From NCBI GenBank assembly GCA_900116395.1, contig FPAN01000004.1:124001-188000 (forward strand): a DNA stretch of 64,000 nucleotides. The letters are read 5' to 3'. Origin of the DNA: Lachnospiraceae bacterium XBD2001 (GTDB taxonomy: Bacteria > Bacillota > Clostridia > Lachnospirales > Lachnospiraceae). Shown here in pieces: positions 1 through 8,009 of the stretch (positions are counted from its first letter, which is position 1; each line of letters starts with the position of its first letter). Made by a program: the position numbers and the translations under genes. The notes beneath the pieces were generated by a model. The model had not been told where the DNA came from. It saw only the letters and a program-made list of their open reading frames with translations, and ran no database searches.

Positions 1-1060
1 TTGCAGTCGGAAGAGATCCGATCAACTCTGCGAACTTCGGAGAGAAGCTCAATACCACTGCGTATACAGCTGCCAAGCGGATGACACGTGGGTCATGTAC
101 ACGGCTAAGCTCCAAAACACCGGTGTTCTCGCCATATGTAGTATTTGCAGGTCCGCCAACCAATCCCGCAAAAGCAGTTGCAAGACCGTCACCGATTAAG
201 GTTCTGTGTAATCCAGGATCGGATACGAAGTTCTCATCTACAGTAGCGGAAATTGCGGAGATATCACCGACATGCTCCATCATGGTTGCAATGGCAATCG
301 GTGCCATAACCAAAATTGCGGTAATATCAAACTTGCAAAGAACGAATGGCTGTAACTGTACGAAGTTGGCTGCTGCTACGCCGGAGAAATCCAGGATTGC
401 GGAGCCGTCTACGTTGGTCATGCCTGCTGCATTGAAAATCAATGCGCATACATAAGAGATTACAACACCCATCAGGATTGGAATAATCTTAAACAGTCCC
501 TTGCCCCAGATGTTAAAAATAACTACAACGCCGAAAGCGATTAATGCTAACAGCCAGTTCTGGGATGCGTTGGTAACTGCAGATGGTGCAAGGCTTAAGC
601 CGATGCAGATGATGATTGGTCCGGTTACAACCGGTGGTAAGTAGCGCATAACCTTGTGCACGCCGACGAAACGAATGATCAGTGCCAAGACTACATACAA
701 AAGACCTGCCACAACAATTCCGCCACATGCATATGGAAGCTTCTCTCCCATGGTCATGTTGGCATAGATGCCGGTCTTTAAGTTGGCTACGGTCGCAAAG
801 CCACCCAAGAATGCGAAGGAGGAACCTAAGAATGCAGGCACCTTACGCTTCGTAATAAAATGAAAGAGAAGAGTTCCAACACCGGCACAGAATAATGTGA
901 CCTGAATCGAAAGCCCTTCTCCTTCAAAATAACCATTCACTAAAATAGGAACAAGAATAGTAGCACCGAACATAGCAAACATGTGCTGAAGTCCTAATAA
1001 AAGGAACTTGCCGGTACCGAGCTGTCTTGCATCCTTAATTGCGGTTGCGTTTGTTTCCAT
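1..1060 (-). CDS. uraA: Uracil permease (NCS2 family), 3' end outside window
   Basis: Integral membrane uracil:proton symporter that imports uracil for salvage. Read from the ATG at 1058-1060, about 353 residues are visible; UraA proteins are usually about 420-430 residues, so the C-terminus lies beyond the left edge. Visible family marks are the N-terminal GLQHMFAMFGATILVP stretch, many hydrophobic helices, and the late TTYGENTGVLELSRVHDPRV signature typical of UraA/PyrP. An AGAAGGGAG ribosome site precedes the ATG. The gene is divergent from upp, whose product converts uracil to UMP, which supports uracil as substrate. A purine/xanthine permease of the same superfamily is less likely given the motif and the neighbour. 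Confidence 0.9.
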   Translation of the reverse strand, partial: METNATAIKDARQLGTGKFLLLGLQHMFAMFGATILVPILVNGYFEGEGLSIQVTLFCAGVGTLLFHFITKRKVPAFLGSSFAFLGGFATVANLKTGIYANMTMGEKLPYACGGIVVAGLLYVVLALIIRFVGVHKVMRYLPPVVTGPIIICIGLSLAPSAVTNASQNWLLALIAFGVVVIFNIWGKGLFKIIPILMGVVISYVCALIFNAAGMTNVDGSAILDFSGVAAANFVQLQPFVLCKFDITAILVMAPIAIATMMEHVGDISAISATVDENFVSDPGLHRTLIGDGLATAFAGLVGGPANTTYGENTGVLELSRVHDPRVIRLAAVYAVVLSFSPKFAELIGSLPTA

Positions 1061-1101
1061 TAATATACTCCCTTCTGTTTACAGTATTTTATCCTTGAAA
1101 G

Positions 1102-1130
1102 AGTATAGCGATTTTCCTTTTCTTTTACAA
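1102..1130 (-). promoter_or_regulatory. Promoter of uraA
   Basis: Reading the minus strand, TTGTAA (1125-1130) and TATACT (1102-1107) are 17 bases apart, about 40 bases upstream of the permease start. Confidence 0.6.
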
Positions 1131-1210
1131 TCAATTTTTTTCATTTTTCTATTGCGAAAATTTCACAAATTTTCCCCTTCGTTTCGTGCAGGTTTTCCCC
1201 TCCCCATTTG

Positions 1211-1239
1211 TTGACTTATCCGCCTTATTCAACTAGAAT
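1211..1239 (+). promoter_or_regulatory. Promoter of upp operon
   Basis: TTGACT (1211-1216) and TAGAAT (1234-1239) with a 17-base spacer. The upp start lies about 40 bases downstream, after AAGGAGGAAAAT. Confidence 0.65.
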
Positions 1240-1280
1240 TTAACGGAATATAGATACAATTTCGTTTTAAGGAGGAAAAT

Positions 1281-1910
1281 ATGGATAACGTAGTCATTAT
1301 GGATCACCCGCTGATTCAGCATAAGATTTCCATGCTTCGTGATAAGAATACCGGTACTAACGAGTTCCGTACATTAGTAGAGGAAATCGCAATGCTCATG
1401 GGCTTTGAGGCTTTGAGAGATCTTCCATTGGAAGAGGTTGAGATTGAGACTCCAATCGAGACCTGCAAGACTCCTTTCATTGCCGGCAAGAAGATGGCAA
1501 TCGTTCCGATTCTTCGTGCAGGCCTTGGAATGGTTGGCGGTATCTTGAATCTGGTTCCATCCGCTAAGGTTGGTCATATCGGATTATACCGTGATCCTGA
1601 GACACATGAACCTCATGAATATTATTGCAAGCTGCCTGAACCAATCGAGCAGCGTACCATCGTTGTTGTAGACCCAATGTTGGCTACCGGCGGTTCCGGA
1701 TCCGATGCAATCCGCATGATCAAGGACCACGGCGGCAAGCACATCAAATTCATGTGCATCATCGCAGCTCCGGAAGGACTGAAGAAGTTGCACGAGGATC
1801 ATCCGGATATTCAGATTTATGTTGGACATTTGGATAGAGAGTTGAATGAGAACGCTTATATCTGTCCAGGATTAGGCGACGCAGGAGATCGAATTTTTGG
1901 AACCAAATAA
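1281..1910 (+). CDS. upp: Uracil phosphoribosyltransferase
   Basis: Cytosolic pyrimidine salvage enzyme making UMP from uracil and PRPP. The 209 residues match the usual length. The PRPP-binding loop is seen as [17 protein letters not shown] (about residues 126-142), and the C-terminal [13 protein letters not shown] uracil-site signature is intact. A strong AAGGAGG site sits 5 bases before the ATG. It is the first gene of a plus-strand run continuing into a shikimate-kinase-like gene and trkA-trkH, and it diverges from uraA, giving a compact uracil uptake/salvage pair. Confidence 0.97.
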   Translation: MDNVVIMDHPLIQHKISMLRDKNTGTNEFRTLVEEIAMLMGFEALRDLPLEEVEIETPIETCKTPFIAGKKMAIVPILRAGLGMVGGILNLVPSAKVGHIGLYRDPETHEPHEYYCKLPEPIEQRTIVVVDPMLATGGSGSDAIRMIKDHGGKHIKFMCIIAAPEGLKKLHEDHPDIQIYVGHLDRELNENAYICPGLGDAGDRIFGTK

Positions 1911-2418
1911 TACATCCCATCAAAACATCATACTGATCGGGATGCCCGGAGTCGGCAAAAGCACCATTGGCGTAATTCTCGCCAAGGTGCTTGGTGCCGA
2001 CTTTGTCGATTCTGATTTGGTAATTCAACACGCATGTAATAAACGCCTGAAGGACATCATTTCCGATGATGGTCTGGATGGTTTTCTTCATGTAGAGGAA
2101 GAAATCAATTGCACCATCTCTCCGGAGCATGCCGTTATTGCTACCGGCGGAAGCGTCATCTACGGCCCGAAGGCCATGGAACACTTCAAGAAGATTGGTA
2201 CCGTTGTTTATCTTCGCATCGACTATGAACATCTGCAGAAGCGCCTAGGGGATTTGGACGAACGTGGCGTTGCCCACCGTCCGGATCAAACTCTGCATGA
2301 CTTATACGAAGAACGGTGTGTGCTCTATGAGAAATATGCCGATATTACCATCGACGAAACCGATTTAAATATTGAGCGTACAGTGAAGGAACTGAAGGAC
2401 GCTCTCGGAGTGGAGTAA
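1897..2418 (+). CDS. Shikimate-kinase-family small-molecule kinase
   Basis: A 173-residue P-loop kinase of the shikimate kinase fold. Walker A is GMPGVGKST (about residues 15-23), followed by the DFVDSD acidic motif near residue 37 and a lid region around HRPDQT. Two shikimate-site features differ from classical AroK: the FRxxE arginine region reads FLHVEEE, and the GGG loop reads ATGGSVIY. It may therefore be a true AroK of a divergent type or a paralogue acting on another substrate. Translation probably begins at a TTG inside the 3' end of upp (14-base overlap), placed after GCAGGAGA, which implies coupling to upp. No other aromatic-pathway gene is in the window. Confidence 0.7.
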   Translation: MEPNNTSHQNIILIGMPGVGKSTIGVILAKVLGADFVDSDLVIQHACNKRLKDIISDDGLDGFLHVEEEINCTISPEHAVIATGGSVIYGPKAMEHFKKIGTVVYLRIDYEHLQKRLGDLDERGVAHRPDQTLHDLYEERCVLYEKYADITIDETDLNIERTVKELKDALGVE

Positions 2419-2420
2419 TT

Positions 2421-3821
2421 ATGTTTGAACGATTTAAAGAAGAGACAGACTTTCGTCCATTAAAAATTATGATTGTCGGATGTGGCAAGGTTGGTTCTAC
2501 TCTGGTAGAACAATTATCTCAGGAAGGCAATGACATCACAGTTGTAGATACCAATGCTCATAAGGTTGCAGACCTAACCAACCTCTATGACATTATGGGA
2601 TATGTAGGTAACGGCGGTAGTTACAGTGTCCTCAAAGAGGCCGGTGTAGATACCATGGATTTGTTGATCGCCGTTACTCATTCTGACGAATTAAACCTAC
2701 TCTGCTGTACCGTTGGTAACCGCATGGGTAACTGTGCTACCATCGCCAGAGTCCGTAAGCCGGACTACAGTAATGAGATTGGATATTTGCGCGACAAGTT
2801 GGGCCTTGCTATGATTATCAATCCGGACTTGGAAGCTGCAAGAGAGATTTCCAGAATTCTCTACCTTCCAACCGCATTAGAGGTCAACTCTTTTGCCCAC
2901 GGCGAAGCCGAGATGATTAAGGTCAAAATTCCGGAAGGAAGTCCACTGGCCAACAACACACTGATGGAGTTCGGCAAGAAGACCGACATTAAGAACATGG
3001 TCTTCTGTGCTGTTGAGCGTCAGGGCGAAGTTACCATCCCAAACGGTAGCTTTACCTTCTTAGCCGGCGACATTGTCTCCTTCGCAGTTCCACGTCGTTT
3101 TGGACGTGCTTCTCTTAAGAAGTTAGGCATCATCACCAGCCAGGTACATGACTGTATCATTATCGGCGGCGGTGTTACTGCCTTCTACCTTGCGAAGCAG
3201 CTGATTCACAACAACATCTCCGTGAAGATTATTGAATCCAATGCGGCCCGTTGTGACGAGCTCTCCTTACTGCTTCCGGAAGCTATCATTATCAATGGTG
3301 ACGGAACGGATCCGGCCATCTTGAAGGAGGAAGGTCTCCAGACAACCGAAGCATTGGTTCCGTTAACCGGCATCGACGAGGAGAATATTTTCTTAACCTT
3401 ACATGCTAACAAGATGTCCAATGCCAAGGTCGTTACCAAGGTCAATCGTTTCGCATTCCGTGATGTTTTAAACGGTTTGGATTTGGGCAGTATCATCTAC
3501 CCTCGTTATCTGACCGCCGAAGCCATCGTCGGATACGCAAGAGCACGCCGTGCTTCCGTGGAGAACTGTAACATCGAGACCCTCTATCACATGTTCGACC
3601 AGCGAGTAGAGGCAATCGAGTTCTCCGTATTTGATTCTTCCGAAGTCACCGGTGTACCTCTGATGAACCTGAATCTGAAGGATAACCTGGTTCTTGCTTT
3701 TATCAACCGTAACGGTAAGATTATTATTCCTAGCGGTTCCGATACCATTGAAATCGGTGATACCTTCATGGTGGTTACCACCAACACCGGCTTCAACGAA
3801 ATTACAGATATTTTGAAATAA
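2421..3821 (+). CDS. trkA: Trk potassium system regulatory subunit TrkA
   Basis: Peripheral cytoplasmic NAD(H)/ATP-binding gate of the Trk/Ktr potassium importer. The 466-residue protein has the duplicated architecture of full-length TrkA. A first Rossmann RCK_N domain begins IMIVGCGKVGSTLVEQL (about residues 16-32), followed by an RCK_C domain; a second RCK_N domain begins CIIIGGGVTAFYLAKQL near residue 245 and is followed by a second RCK_C at the C-terminus. The start lies 2 bases after the preceding kinase stop and trkH follows 11 bases downstream, so all are co-transcribed and TrkA should pair with that TrkH. Confidence 0.95.
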   Translation: MFERFKEETDFRPLKIMIVGCGKVGSTLVEQLSQEGNDITVVDTNAHKVADLTNLYDIMGYVGNGGSYSVLKEAGVDTMDLLIAVTHSDELNLLCCTVGNRMGNCATIARVRKPDYSNEIGYLRDKLGLAMIINPDLEAAREISRILYLPTALEVNSFAHGEAEMIKVKIPEGSPLANNTLMEFGKKTDIKNMVFCAVERQGEVTIPNGSFTFLAGDIVSFAVPRRFGRASLKKLGIITSQVHDCIIIGGGVTAFYLAKQLIHNNISVKIIESNAARCDELSLLLPEAIIINGDGTDPAILKEEGLQTTEALVPLTGIDEENIFLTLHANKMSNAKVVTKVNRFAFRDVLNGLDLGSIIYPRYLTAEAIVGYARARRASVENCNIETLYHMFDQRVEAIEFSVFDSSEVTGVPLMNLNLKDNLVLAFINRNGKIIIPSGSDTIEIGDTFMVVTTNTGFNEITDILK

Positions 3822-3832
3822 CGGAGGATGCC

Positions 3833-5347
3833 ATGAACAAATCAATCGTTCGGTATGTCCTCGGTTCTGTATTGAAGCTGGAAGGCATACTGCTATTACT
3901 ACCTGCTCTGACAGGTCTTATATATCTGGAGATTGAGGGATTGGTATACCTGATGGTAGGCGCCTTGGCCACTTTACTTGGATTCCTGCTTACCATCAAG
4001 CGTCCGAAGGATATGGTCTTCTATTTGAAGGAAGGCTGCATTACTACCGCGCTTAGCTGGATTTTGTTATCCCTTGTGGGATGTTTGCCATTTGTACTAA
4101 CCGGCGAGATTCCACATTTTGTCAATGCCCTGTTTGAGACAATTTCCGGTTTTACCACCACGGGAGCCAGCATTCTTACCACGGTTGAGAGCCTGTCTCA
4201 TCCGTCTCTCATCTGGCGTAGTTTTACCCACTGGATTGGTGGCATGGGTGTGTTGGTCTTCATTCTGGCCATCATCCCATTAAGTGGCGGTTCCAACATC
4301 AACCTGATGCGTGCCGAGTCTCCGGGACCATCCGTTGGTAAGTTGGTTCCTCGTATGAAGGAGACCGCCCGAAATCTGTATATTATTTATTTTGCTTTGA
4401 CCTTATTGGAGTTCATCTTCTTAATCTGCGGACACATGCCGGTATTTGATGCTATCTGCACCAGCTTCGGTACTGCAGGTACCGGTGGATTCGGAATTAA
4501 GGACACCAGTATCGGTGGGTACTCCATCTACTTGCAGTGGGTTGTTACGGTATTCATGATTCTCTTCGGCGTGAACTTCAACGCCTATTACTTCATCATC
4601 GCCAAGCAGTTCAAAAAAGCTTGGGAAATGGAAGAAGTGAAGGAATACTTCGTAATCATCGCCATTGCCATCGGATTGATTACCTTCAATATCCTCTCCA
4701 TGTGCGAGAATGTATTCGATGCAATTACCAAGGCTTCCTTCCAGGTTGCCTCCATTATTACCACCACCGGATTCTCCACCGCCAACTTCGATACTTGGCC
4801 GGGATTATCCAAGACCATCCTGGTTCTGCTCATGTTCGTAGGTGCCTGTGCCGGAAGTACCGGCGGCGGAATCAAGGTCTCCCGTATTGTGATTGGATTC
4901 AAGTCCTTCGTCCGGGAGAGCTTCTACTACATCCATCCGAAGAGCGTGCGCAAGGTAAAGGTAGACGGTAAGCCGGTAGATTCCGGAATGATTCATTCCG
5001 TGAATATTTACTTCATGACCTTCATTTGGATTTTTGTGATTTCCATTATCATCATCTCCATTGACGGCATGGATTTGGTTACGAACTTTACCGCGGTTGC
5101 TGCAACCATTAACAACATCGGACCGGGTCTTGAGCAAGTTGGACCGATTCAGAACTTCTCCAGATTCAGCGACCTATCCAAGTGTGTGCTGATGTTTGAT
5201 ATGTTAGCCGGCCGATTGGAATTATATCCACTGTTGCTTCTGTTACATCCACTGATGTGGAAAGATGTCATCGATCATCGCAGACATCGTTTCAGTACCT
5301 GGAGACGGAAGCGCATTATGGAGCGCCAGAAAAAACGCAATTCATAA
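3833..5347 (+). CDS. trkH: Trk potassium transporter membrane subunit TrkH
   Basis: Membrane pore subunit of the Trk K+ importer, 504 residues. It shows the repeated membrane-pore-membrane units of the TrkH/KtrB superfamily. Selectivity-filter segments are visible as ISGFTTTGAS (about residue 104), SFGTAGTGGFG (about 211) and ITTTGFSTANF (about 310), plus a later AATINNIGPG segment. GGAGG precedes the ATG. It directly follows trkA, ends the operon at the hairpin at 5350-5384, and has a basic cytoplasmic tail (RRHRFSTWRRKRIM). Confidence 0.95.
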   Translation: MNKSIVRYVLGSVLKLEGILLLLPALTGLIYLEIEGLVYLMVGALATLLGFLLTIKRPKDMVFYLKEGCITTALSWILLSLVGCLPFVLTGEIPHFVNALFETISGFTTTGASILTTVESLSHPSLIWRSFTHWIGGMGVLVFILAIIPLSGGSNINLMRAESPGPSVGKLVPRMKETARNLYIIYFALTLLEFIFLICGHMPVFDAICTSFGTAGTGGFGIKDTSIGGYSIYLQWVVTVFMILFGVNFNAYYFIIAKQFKKAWEMEEVKEYFVIIAIAIGLITFNILSMCENVFDAITKASFQVASIITTTGFSTANFDTWPGLSKTILVLLMFVGACAGSTGGGIKVSRIVIGFKSFVRESFYYIHPKSVRKVKVDGKPVDSGMIHSVNIYFMTFIWIFVISIIIISIDGMDLVTNFTAVAATINNIGPGLEQVGPIQNFSRFSDLSKCVLMFDMLAGRLELYPLLLLLHPLMWKDVIDHRRHRFSTWRRKRIMERQKKRNS

Positions 5348-5349
5348 AA

Positions 5350-5390
5350 AAATGCCCACCACAGTTTCCTGTGATGGGCATTTTAATTTT
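5350..5390. terminator. Bidirectional terminator between trkH and dapB
   Basis: A 14-base-pair hairpin with arms AATGCCCACCACAG and CTGTGATGGGCATT (one G-U pair), flanked by A-rich and T-rich tracts. It serves the convergent trkH and dapB genes. Confidence 0.85.
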
Positions 5391-6152
5391 TTATTTTGCT
5401 GCGATGACATCCTGCATGTCATACATTCCTGCTGCCTTACCGGCTAAGAACTTCGCTGCTTCCACAGCGCCCTTACCAAATACTCCCTTGGAAGTTGCGG
5501 TATGCTTGAAGGTAATCACTTCATCCATTCCGGCGAAGATAACTTCGTGCTCACCAACGATGTTACCACCGCGGACAGAGACGATACCAATCTCCTTCTT
5601 CTCACGCTTCTTGCGATCCTTACTACGATCGTAGTTGTACTCGTATTCGTTATCCAACACTTCGTTGATGGAATCTGCCAATGCAATGGCGGTTCCGCTT
5701 GGCGCATCCAACTTCTGATTGTGATGCTTCTCAACGATCTCGATATCAAAACCTGCGTCTGCAAATACTGCGGTTGCCTTCTTCAGAAGGTCCATTAAGG
5801 TATTAATTCCAAGAGACATGTTGGCCGCCTTTAGAATCGCTACCTTCTTAGAAGCCTCTGCCACCTTTGCAAGCTGCTCCTCGGATAATCCGGTAGTGCA
5901 TAAGACAACCGGTACCTGCTTCGCTACGGCATAATCCAAAAGCGCGTCCACTGCCTTCGCATTGGAAAAATCAATAATTACATCTGCATCTACATCGCAA
6001 GCATCAATGGTTGCGAACACCGGATAGGTATTGGCTACCTCTGTATACGGATCAACGCCTGCAACAATTTCAATTCCATCATCCTCTGCAACCAATCGGG
6101 AAATGGTCTGTCCCATATGACCGTTGCAGCCATGCATAATTGCTCGAATCAT
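5391..6152 (-). CDS. dapB: 4-hydroxy-tetrahydrodipicolinate reductase
   Basis: NAD(P)H-dependent reductase giving tetrahydrodipicolinate in the diaminopimelate/lysine pathway; cytosolic. The 253-residue protein starts MIRAIMHGCNGHMGQ, containing the GxxGxxG nucleotide loop. The catalytic motif EKHHNQKLDAPSGTA (about residues 147-161) holds the conserved histidines and lysine. I chose the ATG at 6152 because AGAGG lies 8 bases upstream; an in-frame GTG at 6161 is worse placed. It follows dapA by 12 bases, so both are under the upstream lysine riboswitch. Confidence 0.96.
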   Translation of the reverse strand: MIRAIMHGCNGHMGQTISRLVAEDDGIEIVAGVDPYTEVANTYPVFATIDACDVDADVIIDFSNAKAVDALLDYAVAKQVPVVLCTTGLSEEQLAKVAEASKKVAILKAANMSLGINTLMDLLKKATAVFADAGFDIEIVEKHHNQKLDAPSGTAIALADSINEVLDNEYEYNYDRSKDRKKREKKEIGIVSVRGGNIVGEHEVIFAGMDEVITFKHTATSKGVFGKGAVEAAKFLAGKAAGMYDMQDVIAAK

Positions 6153-6164
6153 TTTATTCACCTC

Positions 6165-7049
6165 TTAGAGAATTCCAAAATCCTTCATTGCCTGTTCCAA
6201 CTGTGCGGCATGCTCAGCGCCCATCTCACATAATGGGGAACGAAGAGATCCAACGTTCATGCCCATCAGATTCAATGCCTTCTTCACCGGAATTGGGTTC
6301 ACTTCGCTGAACAATGCGTTCACCAATGGAAGGGAACGAAGCTGCATTGCTGCTGCCTTCTCTACATCTCCGTCGAAGAATGCCTGAAGCATATCGTGGG
6401 TCTGGCGTGGTGCCACGTTGGAAATAACGGAGATTACACCGATTCCTCCGATAGACAGAAGCGGTACGACCAATCCGTCTTCTCCGGAATACAACTCCAA
6501 CTTGCCGTCACACTGACGCATGGTCTCGGAAGCCTGTGCCATGTTACCGGTTGCTTCCTTCAAACCAACGATGTTCTCCTTGGTCTTTACAAGGGTAGCT
6601 ACGGTCTCCGGCTGCAGATTACATCCGGTACGTCCCGGTACATTATAGAGAATAATCGGAAGCTTGGTCTCATCTGCAATCTGGCTGTAATGGGATACCA
6701 ATCCGGCCTGGGTTGCCTTGTTATAGTATGGGGTAACGATGAGCGCTGCATCTGCTCCGTCTTCCTCGGCCTCTTTGGTCAACTGGATGGCGGTTCTGGT
6801 GCAGTTGGATCCGGTACCTGCTACCACCGGGATACGATGCTTGGTGAACTCTACCGCTGCACGAATCACCTGGCGATGTTCTTCCATGGTAAGGGTAGAA
6901 CTCTCACCTGTGGTTCCGGCAATAATGATGGCATCTGTTCCGTTATCCACATGAAAATTAATCAGCTCTTCCAGCTTGTCATAATTGACATCCAGATTCT
7001 CTTTCATTGGGGTAACAATTGCTACTCCGGCACCTTTAAAAATTGACAT
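6165..7049 (-). CDS. dapA: 4-hydroxy-tetrahydrodipicolinate synthase
   Basis: Cytosolic TIM-barrel aldolase condensing pyruvate and aspartate semialdehyde, the committed step to diaminopimelate and lysine. 294 residues. The family marks are GTTGESSTL (about residues 45-53), YNVPGRTGCNL with the catalytic tyrosine, and the Schiff-base lysine in IVGLKEATGN. The start MSIFKGAGVAIVTP at 7047-7049 follows GGAGGAAAGAT. The open frame runs further upstream, but that part is riboswitch and terminator RNA. It heads the dapA-dapB operon. Confidence 0.96.
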   Translation of the reverse strand: MSIFKGAGVAIVTPMKENLDVNYDKLEELINFHVDNGTDAIIIAGTTGESSTLTMEEHRQVIRAAVEFTKHRIPVVAGTGSNCTRTAIQLTKEAEEDGADAALIVTPYYNKATQAGLVSHYSQIADETKLPIILYNVPGRTGCNLQPETVATLVKTKENIVGLKEATGNMAQASETMRQCDGKLELYSGEDGLVVPLLSIGGIGVISVISNVAPRQTHDMLQAFFDGDVEKAAAMQLRSLPLVNALFSEVNPIPVKKALNLMGMNVGSLRSPLCEMGAEHAAQLEQAMKDFGIL

Positions 7050-7082
7050 ATCTTTCCTCCTAATCAAAACACGAGCTTCCGG

Positions 7083-7115
7083 AAAAATGAAAAGGCGACT
7101 CGAATATGAGCCGCC
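7083..7115 (-). terminator. Riboswitch-controlled terminator before dapA
   Basis: On the minus strand GGCGGCTC pairs with GAGTCGCC around a 6-base loop (7094-7115), followed by a T-rich run (TTTTCATTTTT). It lies between the lysine aptamer and the dapA ribosome site, the position expected of a premature terminator. Confidence 0.8.
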
Positions 7116-7132
7116 ATTGAATACACTTCCTT

Positions 7133-7297
7133 GATAGCCCAACATCTAAAAAAGATGACAGTCACAAGCTTCTTCAACTTGTGCCCAAGTAAGTATCTAC
7201 AGGACGATACTCCTTTCGGCGTGGCTTCCTTCCTCCGGAATTCCTCTGCACCTGCTGCATCCCTCCGGATACTCATAAGACACGCGACCTCTATCTG
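7133..7297 (-). ncRNA. Lysine riboswitch (L box)
   Basis: Minus-strand leader of dapA-dapB. It carries the conserved pieces of the lysine aptamer in order: AGATAGAGGTCGCG at the 5' side, a GCCGAAAGGAG core followed by a long paired arm, then GACTGTCA, a short hairpin and the closing GGGCTATC. The 5' AGATAG and 3' CTATC ends can pair as P1. The order and spacing match the L box known from Bacillus lysC. A terminator hairpin follows directly, so lysine binding is expected to stop transcription before dapA. The aptamer was identified by eye; exact boundaries are approximate. Confidence 0.88.
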
Positions 7298-7305
7298 TTA
7301 TTAAA

Positions 7306-7334
7306 AATATAGCATTGCCTCATAGCAAAGTCAA
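7306..7334 (-). promoter_or_regulatory. Promoter of riboswitch-dapA-dapB
   Basis: TTGACT (7329-7334 read on the minus strand) and TATATT (7306-7311) with a 17-base spacer, immediately upstream of the lysine aptamer. Confidence 0.65.
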
Positions 7335-7339
7335 TGCTC

Positions 7340-7837
7340 CTACTCGCTAACTTCCGGCTCCTTCTCAGAATCAATACGAAGCACCTGATCCGCAACCGCG
7401 CGAATCTGCTCCGGCAAACTGCGTCCCGTAAGAATTACGGTGGTAAAAACAGAGCGTTCCCGCAAGACATCCAAAATCTCTTCTGCGGTTGCAATGCCCT
7501 CATCCACAATTCCAAGAACTTCATCCAGTACCAGGACGTCGCACTCACCGGTAGAGAGTACCTTCTTGGCAAAATTAATGCCATTCAAAATATTCTGCTT
7601 CTCGTCGGCCTTCTCAGATTCGGATAAAGAATCAAATCCGCCAACAGAACGTTCAAAACTAAATAACTTCACTTCCGGTTCCAGCTTGCGCATGTACTCT
7701 TCATCAATCTGACCCTTCAGAAAACGAATGATATATGCAGTTGATCCGGAGCTTACCTGACGGATGGCATTGCCAAAAGCTGCAGAGCTCTTACCGCTTC
7801 CATTGCCGTAGTAAACCTGTATGATACCTTTTTCCAT
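7340..7837 (-). CDS. btuR: Corrinoid (cobalamin) adenosyltransferase, CobA/BtuR type
   Basis: ATP-dependent enzyme that adds the 5'-deoxyadenosyl group to cob(I)alamin-type corrinoids; cytosolic. 165 residues from the ATG at 7837, chosen because TTGGAGGAAACT precedes it; a longer frame to 7867 lacks a ribosome site. The P-loop YYGNGSGKSSAA (about residues 9-20) is a variant of the family GxGKGKT loop. Walker B is DVLVLDEVLG, and ILTGR near the C-terminus is typical. No other cobalamin gene is nearby, so it probably serves salvage. Confidence 0.88.
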   Translation of the reverse strand: MEKGIIQVYYGNGSGKSSAAFGNAIRQVSSGSTAYIIRFLKGQIDEEYMRKLEPEVKLFSFERSVGGFDSLSESEKADEKQNILNGINFAKKVLSTGECDVLVLDEVLGIVDEGIATAEEILDVLRERSVFTTVILTGRSLPEQIRAVADQVLRIDSEKEPEVSE

Positions 7838-7857
7838 AGTTTCCTCCAAGTCATTGC

Positions 7858-7886
7858 AATATACCATATCTCACACAATTTAGCAA
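7858..7886 (-). promoter_or_regulatory. Promoter of the corrinoid adenosyltransferase gene
   Basis: On the minus strand TTGCTA (7881-7886) and TATATT (7858-7863) are 17 bases apart, about 20 bases before the chosen start. Confidence 0.5.
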
Positions 7887-7937
7887 ATTTTTCTGTATTC
7901 TTGTCGAAATGTCCTACGGTTTCGTGGATTTTACCCC

Positions 7938-7965
7938 TTGTGTACCATGAAAATTGTGATAGAAT
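7938..7965 (+). promoter_or_regulatory. Promoter of typA
   Basis: TTGTGT (7938-7943) and TAGAAT (7960-7965) with a 16-base spacer, 44 bases before the typA ATG. Confidence 0.45.
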
Positions 7966-8009
7966 GATACAGTCGCGAAAAAGATATATAAATAAGAAAG
8001 AAGGATATT

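Noticed and set aside
7050-7145. Upstream extension of the dapA reading frame
   Set aside because: The frame is open but the bases form the riboswitch terminator and leader; a clear ribosome site marks the start at 7049.
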